Notes under the pieces: model-generated
Seen by the model: only the letters and a program-made list of their open reading frames with translations
Databases searched by the model: none
What the model was told of the DNA's origin: nothing
Position numbers and translations under genes: made by a program
Shown: positions 1-4,903 of the stretch, one piece after another
How the letters are laid out: each line of letters starts with the position of its first letter
Numbering within the stretch: position 1 is the stretch's first letter
DNA from: DATJZH01 sp035499215
GTDB taxonomy: Bacteria; Actinomycetota; Actinomycetes; Streptosporangiales; Streptosporangiaceae
DNA: 13,142 nt
Direction of reading: 5' to 3'
Assembly: GCA_035499215.1 (NCBI GenBank)
Contig: DATJZH010000191.1
Coordinates: 1 to 13,142, forward strand

Positions 1-156
1 GACTGCCTTCTGGGCGAGACGGGTATGTGCATGCACGGCAGGAACACCAGGCTGACATGGCGGACGAGGGCGCAGCTCGCGCTGAGCTGGATCTGGTGGC
101 GGCAGCGCCTGCTGAACCGGCGCTGGTGGCGGAGAGCATTCTGGGGCCCTTGGTGA
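1..156 (+). CDS. 3' end of an unidentified protein (partial, Trp/Arg-rich tail)
   Basis: Frame 1 is open from the first base to a TGA at 154-156, giving about 51 residues of a protein whose start lies outside the window. The case for coding is codon bias: roughly nine in ten codons end in G or C, clearly better than the competing frames here. The product ends in a very basic, tryptophan-rich stretch (near its end WWRQRLLNRRWWRR, then AFWGPW) with a short hydrophobic piece (AQLALSWIWW) before it, as in the cytoplasmic tail of a membrane-associated protein. I do not recognise the family. It would converge on the PHP gene, with about 56 bp between the stops. It could be a chance open frame, because TGG codons are common in GC-rich DNA. 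Confidence 0.35.
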   Translation, partial: DCLLGETGMCMHGRNTRLTWRTRAQLALSWIWWRQRLLNRRWWRRAFWGPW

Positions 157-179
157 CCGGAGTCCGCACGCGCGCAAGC

Positions 180-195
180 GGCGTCGGCCGTCGCC
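180..195. terminator. possible hairpin between convergent genes
   Basis: GGCGTCGGCCGTCGCC is an interrupted palindrome (GGCG/CGCC and CGG/CCG arms with one T-T mismatch) lying between the stop of the left-edge frame and the stop of the PHP gene. No T-tract follows on either strand. A role as a bidirectional terminator is inferred from position only. Confidence 0.2.
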
Positions 196-212
196 GGCGG
201 GACCGGGGCCGG

Positions 213-1211
213 TCAACGAGCCGCCCTGGGGACCAGGTCGTGGGCGCTGCGGGTGTTGATCACCCGGTCGGGCCGGATACCGAGCCCTTCGGCTCGCGTG
301 CAGCCATTTCCCAGCCAGTCGAGCTGGCCGGGTGCGTGCGCGTCGGTATCGATGGCGAAAACGCAGCCGGCCTGGGCCGCCAGGAGCACCAGCCGATCAG
401 GCGGGTCCTGGCGCTCCGGCCGACAGTTGATCTCGACTGCGACGTCATTCTCCCGGCAGGCGGTGAACACCTTCTCGGGATCGAATGTTGATTCTGGCCG
501 GCCGCGGCCGGTGAGCAGCCGGCCCGTGCAGTGCCCCAGCACGTCCACGTGCGGGCTTGATACCGCGGCCACCATGCGGTCAGTCATCGGCTCAGCGGGC
601 ATCCGCAAATGCGAGTGCACGCTGGCGACCACGATGTCCAGCCGGCCGAGCAGGTCGTCGCGCTGGTCGAGCGCGCCGTCGTCGAGAATGTCGACTTCGA
701 TTCCGGTCAGGATGCGGAACGGTGCTAGTTCGGCGTTGAGGCGGCCGACGAGCTCGAGCTGCGCGCACAGGCGCTCGGCAGACAACCCGTTCGCCACGGT
801 CAGCCGCGGCGAGTGATCGGTCAGCGCAATCCATTCATGGCCGAGACCGCGGGCCGACTCCGCCATCTCCTGCGGCGAGCTGCCCCCGTCGGACCAGTCC
901 GAGTGCGTGTGGCAATCACCGCGCAGCGCCGCGCGCAGCCCCGTCAGCTCCGCTGGCGGGGCTTCTTCGAGCACTCTGGCCAGGTAGGCAGGCTGCCGGC
1001 CGCCGGCAGCCTGCTCGATGACTTCGGCAGTGACCGGGCCTATCCCGGCCAGTTCCTGCAATCCCCCCTGTCGTATCCGGCGCTCCAGCTCGTCCGCCGG
1101 GAGATCCTGCACCGCCCGCGCGGCCCGGCGGAACGCCCGCACCCGGTAAGCGGGCGCGCCGGCCCGCTCAAGCTGGAACGCAATCTGCTGCAGCGCCTGT
1201 ACTGGGTCCAC
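213..1211 (-). CDS. Helix-hairpin-helix / PHP-domain metal-dependent phosphoesterase
   Basis: About 332 residues from the GTG at 1211. Residues 1-75 form a PolX-like helical region with a helix-hairpin-helix (LQELAGIGPVTAEVIEQAA, 51-69), which binds DNA non-specifically in relatives. Residues 97-325 are a PHP domain. Its metal ligands are visible: H101-T-H103, H133 in TDH, E172 in IEVD, H199-S-H201, H227, and D290/H292 in DTDAH. This matches the C-terminal half of bacterial DNA polymerase X (3'-5' exonuclease and phosphoesterase activity) without the nucleotidyltransferase domain, so polymerase activity is not expected. Family members begin with an M/V-DPV-AL motif, which is why I start at the GTG. 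An in-frame ATG at 1280 lies inside the 43-nt palindrome and would add 23 atypical residues. TATAGC (1219-1224 on the minus strand) sits just upstream of the GTG and could be a -10 element, but it does not fit TANNNT. Likely role: nucleic-acid end processing, or phosphate-ester hydrolysis of unknown substrate. Confidence 0.88.
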   Translation of the reverse strand: MDPVQALQQIAFQLERAGAPAYRVRAFRRAARAVQDLPADELERRIRQGGLQELAGIGPVTAEVIEQAAGGRQPAYLARVLEEAPPAELTGLRAALRGDCHTHSDWSDGGSSPQEMAESARGLGHEWIALTDHSPRLTVANGLSAERLCAQLELVGRLNAELAPFRILTGIEVDILDDGALDQRDDLLGRLDIVVASVHSHLRMPAEPMTDRMVAAVSSPHVDVLGHCTGRLLTGRGRPESTFDPEKVFTACRENDVAVEINCRPERQDPPDRLVLLAAQAGCVFAIDTDAHAPGQLDWLGNGCTRAEGLGIRPDRVINTRSAHDLVPRAAR

Positions 1212-1256
1212 TCTGTCAGCTATAGCCCCGTGCGTCGGATTTACCCGGCTCCGCTG

Positions 1257-1299
1257 GTCATGACAGGAACCTGCCGTCATGGCAGGAACCTGTCATGAC
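1257..1299. promoter_or_regulatory. Perfect-armed palindrome built from two 19-bp repeats (candidate double operator)
   Basis: GTCATGACAGG (1257-1267) and CCTGTCATGAC (1289-1299) are perfect 11-bp inverted arms. Inside them CTGCC (1271-1275) and GGCAG (1281-1285) pair around a GTCAT loop. The same stretch reads as two 19-bp direct repeats (1258-1276 and 1277-1295), each centred on CAGGAACCTG. Each repeat contains a 16-bp pseudo-palindrome of form TGRCAGG-AA-CCTGYC (1261-1276, 1280-1295), the usual shape of a dimeric repressor site. It lies 46-88 nt upstream of the PHP start and 5 bp past the stop of the decayed reductase remnant. Options are a double operator, an mRNA hairpin, or a dispersed palindromic repeat. 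The lack of a T-tract argues against a simple terminator. Confidence 0.6.
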
Positions 1300-1304
1300 T
1301 AGCA

Positions 1305-1500
1305 TCAGCGCGCCACCACCGGCTGGTATGTCACGGACAGCAGGCCGGTGGCCAGGGTCCTCGACTGCGTGAGCCGCAGACCCACCCTGCCGGTCATCTC
1401 GTCGAAAAGCCGCAAGCCGGAGCCGAGCACGATCGGGGTGGATCATGAGGCCGAGCCAACCGAGGCCGAGGCAGCGCAGCTGCCCGGAAAGCAGCCTTCC
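1305..1500 (-). pseudogene. Decayed C-terminal remnant of a RibD/dihydrofolate-reductase-like protein
   Basis: The minus strand, read to a TGA at 1305-1307, encodes PIVLGSGLRLFDE followed by MTGRVGLRLTQSRTLATG and an ending LLSVTYQPVVAR. This is the typical C-terminal block of RibD_C / dihydrofolate-reductase-like NADPH-dependent proteins, here only about the last third. Upstream the frame meets a TGA. Shifting by one base in the run CCACCCC near 1436 restores the family-like junction LMIHP + IVLGSG, and a weaker match continues to about 1500. The N-terminal two thirds, with the cofactor-binding start, is absent because the DUF3097 gene ends at 1537. It is therefore a truncated, frameshifted remnant, and no functional protein is expected. 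If the one-base shift were a sequencing error it would still be a fragment. Confidence 0.7.
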
Positions 1501-1536
1501 GCGAGGGACGATCTTACCGGCTGCCGGAGAACGGCC

Positions 1537-2388
1537 TCAGCTGCTGCCGGGCGCGGTGACGAAGTCGATCAGTTCTTCCACCCTGCCGAGGAAGTCCGGT
1601 TCCAGGTCCGCGAAGCCCGACACGGAGCGCAAGATGCGCTGCCATGCCGCGGCGGTGTCTTCCGGCCAGCCGATGGCCCGCAGCACTCCTTCCTTCCACG
1701 GCTTGCCCGGAGGTATCTGCGGCCAGCCGCGGATGCCCAGCACGGACGGCTTGACCGCAGCCCAGACATCCACGAAGGGGTGCCCGACGATCAGCACGTG
1801 GGGCGACCGCACTCGCGCGGCGATCCGGGTCTCCTTTGACCCGCCCACCAGGTGATCGACAAGCACGCCGAGCCGGCGCGCCGGCGCCGGGGAGAAGGCA
1901 GCAGCTATCTCGGGCAGGTCGTCGATGCCGCCGAGGAACTCGACGACGACGCCGGCATCGCGCAGATCGTCGCCCCAGATCTTCTCCACGAGCTCGGCAT
2001 CGTGGCGGCCCTCCACATAGATCCTGCTCGCCCGCGCGACCTTGGCCCGGCTCCGCGGCGCGGCGATCGATCCCGACGCCGTCCGCGCCGGCGCGCTCGC
2101 GCCGCGGCCAGGCGCAGCCTGCGCGGCAGCCTGGCCAGGTCTGACCAGCATGACCGGCTCGCCCGCCAGCAGGAAGGGGGCCGGAGTCAGCGGGAAAACC
2201 CGCTGCCCGCCGCGGGAGTCCTCGAGCGTCACGGTGTCCTTCTCGCAGTAGACAACGGCCCCGCAGAACTGGCCAGCGGTGTCCTCCACGACCAGCCCGC
2301 GTTCCGCAGCCACCCGCGGAATCTGACGTGGCCCCGGACGCCGGCCGCCCGCCGCGAGCACGTCCGGCCCGTATTGCTTGCTCCGCAC
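1537..2388 (-). CDS. DUF3097 family protein with Toprim-like features
   Basis: 283 residues from the GTG at 2388. The start is set by AGGAGGG five bases upstream (2394-2400) and by the family-typical opening V/M-R-S-KQYGPDVLA; an upstream in-frame GTG at 2529 would add about 47 residues of repeat-derived sequence. Residues 1-85 hold a small conserved domain (AERGLVVEDTAGQFCGAVV, then VTLEDSRG and FPL). Residues 86-118 are an Ala/Pro/Arg-rich linker of low complexity. Residues 119-283 are the strongly conserved part: IYVEGRHDAELVEKIWGDDL with E126, GVLVDHLV with D178-H179, HVLIVGHPFVDVW, and a final FLGRVEELIDFVT. The VEG...D and VDH pieces resemble Toprim metal-binding strands. That is a structural inference, not a known activity. 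The family is nearly confined to Actinobacteria and has no established function. The stop lies just beyond the reductase remnant. Confidence 0.88.
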   Translation of the reverse strand: MRSKQYGPDVLAAGGRRPGPRQIPRVAAERGLVVEDTAGQFCGAVVYCEKDTVTLEDSRGGQRVFPLTPAPFLLAGEPVMLVRPGQAAAQAAPGRGASAPARTASGSIAAPRSRAKVARASRIYVEGRHDAELVEKIWGDDLRDAGVVVEFLGGIDDLPEIAAAFSPAPARRLGVLVDHLVGGSKETRIAARVRSPHVLIVGHPFVDVWAAVKPSVLGIRGWPQIPPGKPWKEGVLRAIGWPEDTAAAWQRILRSVSGFADLEPDFLGRVEELIDFVTAPGSS

Positions 2389-2393
2389 TGGTG

Positions 2394-2400
2394 CCCTCCT
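2394..2400 (-). promoter_or_regulatory. Ribosome binding site of the DUF3097 gene
   Basis: The minus strand reads AGGAGGG, five bases before the GTG at 2388. It is a near-perfect Shine-Dalgarno and rules out the longer reading frame that starts inside the tandem repeat. Confidence 0.75.
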
Positions 2401-2491
2401 CACAGATCGGGGCGCCCTGGGGGAGGCAGCGTGCCCCGGCCACCGGATTCCCGGCGTCCCGCACCGAGCCAGGCGCTCCCGGATCTTCGGG

Positions 2492-2497
2492 AAACTA
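2492..2497 (-). promoter_or_regulatory. Possible -10 element for the DUF3097 gene
   Basis: TAGTTT on the minus strand fits the actinobacterial TANNNT -10 pattern and would give a leader of roughly 95 nt. The hexamer 17 bp upstream (CACTGC) is a poor -35 and falls in the first unit of the 58-bp tandem repeat. Confidence 0.25.
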
Positions 2498-2507
2498 CCG
2501 CACGCTG

Positions 2508-2623
2508 CCCGCAGGCAGTGCTGTGCCACTCCGCCGGGGTTCTCGCTGGCCAGAGTCGAGCCGGTCCCGCAGGCAGTGCTGTGCCACTCCGCCGGGGTTC
2601 TCGCCGGCCAGAGTCGAGCCGGT
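2508..2623. repeat. 58-bp tandem duplication, two copies
   Basis: Two adjacent 58-bp units (2508-2565 and 2566-2623) begin with CCCGCAGGCAGTGCTGTG and end with GAGTCGAGCCGGT. The only difference I see is one T/C change (GCTGGCC against GCCGGCC). A CCCG follows, as if a third unit began. The near-identity points to a recent duplication. It lies between the end of the aldo/keto reductase and the start of DUF3097, touching the region where a DUF3097 promoter would sit, so it may alter upstream promoter context. With two copies and no spacers it is not a CRISPR. Confidence 0.9.
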
Positions 2624-2667
2624 CCCGTCGGCGGCCGGGCCGGGCCCCGTCGGCGGCCGGGCCGGGC
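2624..2667. repeat. 22-bp GC-only tandem repeat, two copies plus a partial third
   Basis: The unit CCCGTCGGCGGCCGGGCCGG+GC occurs at 2624-2645 and 2646-2667, then decays within CCGTCAGCTGCC at the stop codon of the aldo/keto reductase. It directly abuts the 58-bp duplication. The transcript of the reductase gene would be G/C-rich and self-complementary here (GGCCGGGCC-type pairing), so the repeat may act as its 3' end. That role is inferred. Confidence 0.8.
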
Positions 2668-2670
2668 CCG

Positions 2671-3642
2671 TCAGCTGCCGAAACGGGCCCGGATTAGCCC
2701 GGCGACCGCGGCCGGGCCGGTGATGGGCTCGAACCGATCCGAAGCTGCCTGCAGGGCCAGGTACTCGTCCTCGGCGAGGTCAATCTCGGCGGCGGCAGCA
2801 TTGCTCTCAAGCTGCCGCACACTGGACGCGCCGGGAATCGCGACCACGCCCGCGCCGTGAATGACCCAGGACAGCGCGATCTGCGCCGGAGTCGCGGCGT
2901 GCGCGTCCGCCACCTCGCGCAGGACCGCGATCAGGTTGCCGGCCCGCTCCAGGTTTTCCGGCAGGAAAAGCGGGTTCCTTGCCCGGACGCGATTCAGCGG
3001 CAGGCTGGCCCGGTGATACCGGCCCGACAGCAGCCCCTGTGCGAGCGGGCTGTAGGCGATCACTACCCGGCCATGCGCCCGCGCGAACGGCAGCAGGTCG
3101 CGTTCCGGCGAGCGGGCGACGAGGCTGTAGCAGACCTGATTGCTCAGGACCCGGCTGCCCAGCGCGTCCTGCGCGGCGCGCCACCGGTCGAGGGAGTAAT
3201 TACTGACGCCGACTTCACCCACCAGCCCGACTTGCTGCAGCGCGCGCATGCCGCGCATGATCGTGCCGTCGCGGACCACGGGATTGGGCTGGTGTACCTG
3301 GTACAGGTCGAGCCGGCTGACGCCCAGCCGGTTCGCGCTGGCCACCGCGCGCTGCTCGACAACCGGAGCGACCGGCACGATCGGAAGAATCTTGGTCGCA
3401 AGGAAGACCGACTGCCGGTCAGCACCGAGCGCTCGGCCGAGGATCCGCTCGCTTCGGCCGAAACCGTAGATCTCGGCAGTGTCGAACAGGGTGACTCCCA
3501 GCTCCACCGCGCGCCGCACGATGGCCCGGGTCTCCTGCGCGGCGTACTCCTCGCCGTATCCCCATTCTCTGGACCCGAACTGCCAGGTGCCGAGTCCGAT
3601 CTTGGAAATCTTCCTGACCGTGTCGATGCCCAGATAACGCAT
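2671..3642 (-). CDS. Aldo/keto reductase family oxidoreductase
   Basis: 323 residues, the usual length for a monomeric (beta/alpha)8 aldo/keto reductase that reduces carbonyls with NADPH in the cytoplasm. The catalytic tetrad is intact: D54 (TLFDTAE), Y59 (IYGFGRSE), K84 (LATKI) and H117 (LYQVHQPNP). The family strands GEVGVSNYS (142-150) and SNQVCYSLVARS (167-178) and the cofactor-phosphate segment IPGASSVRQLESN (269-281) are present. The GLGTWQFG opening and the length suggest the AKR11-14-like bacterial group, but the substrate cannot be deduced. I start at the ATG at 3642, since the opening MRYLGIDTVRKISKIGLGTW is typical. The Shine-Dalgarno is weak (GGGGAC next to the ATG), and GAGACT at -12 to -7 is one base off a leaderless -10. 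It is divergent from the PfkB kinase, with 158 bp between. Confidence 0.93.
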   Translation of the reverse strand: MRYLGIDTVRKISKIGLGTWQFGSREWGYGEEYAAQETRAIVRRAVELGVTLFDTAEIYGFGRSERILGRALGADRQSVFLATKILPIVPVAPVVEQRAVASANRLGVSRLDLYQVHQPNPVVRDGTIMRGMRALQQVGLVGEVGVSNYSLDRWRAAQDALGSRVLSNQVCYSLVARSPERDLLPFARAHGRVVIAYSPLAQGLLSGRYHRASLPLNRVRARNPLFLPENLERAGNLIAVLREVADAHAATPAQIALSWVIHGAGVVAIPGASSVRQLESNAAAAEIDLAEDEYLALQAASDRFEPITGPAAVAGLIRARFGS

Positions 3643-3788
3643 GTCCCCAGTCTCTGCCTCGGCGCCGGCGGCTGAGGCCCCGGGTAGCCGGGAGGCTGGA
3701 TTACCGGCCCCCGGCCGTTAGCTCGCCGCCGTCGCCAGGCCGCGGCTGGCGAGTCGTGCCGCGCGATCGGCGAGTTCGCCGTCCTGGC

Positions 3789-3794
3789 TAGGCT
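3789..3794 (+). promoter_or_regulatory. Leaderless-type -10 element (TAGGCT) of the PfkB kinase
   Basis: TAGGCT occupies exactly -12 to -7 if the G of the GTG at 3801 is +1, the arrangement found in actinobacterial leaderless transcripts. No good Shine-Dalgarno precedes the GTG. No consensus -35 is visible. Confidence 0.6.
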
Positions 3795-3800
3795 GCTGGG

Positions 3801-4721
3801 GTGGAGCCTGGGTTCTCCTCGCGGGAAAGGCCTCGCGCACTGTTCGCCGGCCTGTGCACTCTCGACATCATCCAGTCGGTCGCCTACGTGCCTGCCGCCA
3901 ACGAGAAGGTGACCGCGCTACGCCAGGCTGTTGCCGCGGGCGGGCCAGCCACCAACGCGGCCGTCACGTTCGCCTACCTGGGCGGGCAGGCAACGTTGCT
4001 CACCGGCGTCGGCGCTCATCCGCTCGCCGAAGGCATCCGCGCCGACCTGCGGCTGGCTGGCGTGGATCTGATCGACGCGGCCGGCAACGACGGCGCGTCG
4101 CCGCCCGTTTCGTCCATCATGGTCACTGCCAGGTCGGGTGAACGCTCCGTTGTGTCGCTCAACGCCGCAGGGCGCGCGCTCAGGCCGCCCGCCCGGCTCA
4201 GGGCCATGGTGGACTGCGCTCAGATCGTGCTGATCGACGCGCACCACGGCGGGCTTGCCCTCGCGGCTGCCCGTGCGGCGCGTGCGCACGGACGGCTGTG
4301 CATCCTGGACGGCGGCAGCTGGCGGGACGGCACGCCCGATCTCCTCCCGCTGGTGGACGTGGCCGTGTGCGCTGCCGGCTTTCGTCCGCCAGGAACGTCA
4401 ACCACCCGCCAGAAGCTGGATTACCTGCTCGGCAGCGGAGTCGGCTGGGCCGCGATCACCAACGGCGCCGCGCCGATCACCTGGGCCGGGCCCGGCGTCC
4501 GCGGGCAGATCCCCGTGCCTGCGGTCACGGTCGCTGACACGCTCGGCGCGGGTGACATACTGCATGGCGCTTTCGCGTACGCGATCTGCGAACGCCGCGG
4601 CCTCGACCCGGCTGGCTTCCGGTCTGCCCTCGAATTCAGCGCGAAGGTGGCCGCCAGCGCCTGCGAGTCCTTCGGCACCCGGACGTGGATGCGGAGCGGC
4701 TCCAGGCCCTGGGATCGTTAG
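3801..4721 (+). CDS. PfkB/ribokinase-family carbohydrate kinase
   Basis: 306 residues, matching the size of the ribokinase/PfkB family, which transfers the ATP gamma-phosphate to a sugar, nucleoside or related alcohol. Signature 1 is at 45-54 (AAGGPATNAA, the glycine pair contacting substrate). Signature 2 is at 246-258 (DTLGAGDILHGAF), with D252 as catalytic base and the GAGD anion hole. ILDGGSWR (168-175) and AAITNGAAPITW (217-228) fit the ATP-binding half. The N-terminal FAGLCTLDIIQSV strand is typical. The GTG start is supported by TAGGCT placed for leaderless transcription. The last residues (SGSRPWDR) and the TAG stop are encoded by a 16-bp tandem repeat running into the intergenic region, so the extreme C-terminus is probably not conserved. 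The substrate is unknown, and no sugar operon adjoins it. Confidence 0.9.
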   Translation: MEPGFSSRERPRALFAGLCTLDIIQSVAYVPAANEKVTALRQAVAAGGPATNAAVTFAYLGGQATLLTGVGAHPLAEGIRADLRLAGVDLIDAAGNDGASPPVSSIMVTARSGERSVVSLNAAGRALRPPARLRAMVDCAQIVLIDAHHGGLALAAARAARAHGRLCILDGGSWRDGTPDLLPLVDVAVCAAGFRPPGTSTTRQKLDYLLGSGVGWAAITNGAAPITWAGPGVRGQIPVPAVTVADTLGAGDILHGAFAYAICERRGLDPAGFRSALEFSAKVAASACESFGTRTWMRSGSRPWDR

Positions 4722-4749
4722 GCCCTGGGATCGCGGGCCCCGGGGATCG
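4704..4749. repeat. 16-bp tandem repeat across the kinase stop codon
   Basis: AGGCCCTGGGATCG occurs at 4704-4717 and 4720-4733, and a degenerate copy (GGGCCCCGGGGATCG) at 4735-4749. The TAG stop (4719-4721) lies in the second unit, so repeat expansion or loss would change the C-terminus or the stop position. Confidence 0.75.
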
Positions 4750-4797
4750 CCGGCCCTGGCACCAGCGGCAGCGGGACAGGGGCCCCGCTCGCCGCCG

Positions 4798-4849
4798 GTC
4801 GCGGCGGTTATTCATTCGCGACGGCGCCGCGCTGCCGGTAGCTTTTTTT
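4798..4849 (+). terminator. Possible terminator after the kinase: stem plus T7 tract
   Basis: GTCGCG (4798-4803) pairs with CGCGAC (4817-4822). CCGGTAGC and seven T residues (4843-4849) follow, exceptional in DNA this GC-rich. The T-tract is about 20 nt from the stem, further than in a classical intrinsic terminator. TAGCTT at 4839-4844 also fits a TANNNT -10 element that could start the exporter transcript, so this may be a promoter instead of, or in addition to, a terminator. Confidence 0.3.
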
Positions 4850-4874
4850 GAGGCGCGGCCGTGACGGACTGGCG

Positions 4875-4894
4875 GCTTGATGAGGCTTGATGAG
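4875..4894 (+). repeat. 10-bp tandem repeat just upstream of the exporter ATPase
   Basis: GCTTGATGAG is present twice head to tail (4875-4884, 4885-4894), running into the ribosome binding site. Each copy carries an ATG in a GATGAG context. The TTG at 4877 and ATG at 4880 are in frame with the ATPase, which makes the start ambiguous for gene finders. Confidence 0.8.
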
Positions 4895-4899
4895 GAGGG
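4894..4899 (+). promoter_or_regulatory. Ribosome binding site of the exporter ATPase
   Basis: GGAGGG four bases before the GTG at 4904 supports that start over the upstream in-frame TTG (4877) and ATG (4880), which have no such sequence in front of them. Confidence 0.65.
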
Positions 4900-4903
4900 T
4901 GTC

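Noticed and set aside
27..491. 154-codon plus-strand open frame at the left edge
   Set aside because: It runs over the PHP gene for more than half its length, has poor third-position GC in its first part, and resembles no family. Frame 1 and the minus-strand PHP gene explain the region better.
2508..2667. CRISPR array
   Set aside because: The units are directly adjacent with no unique spacers, only two copies of 58 bp, and no cas genes are nearby.
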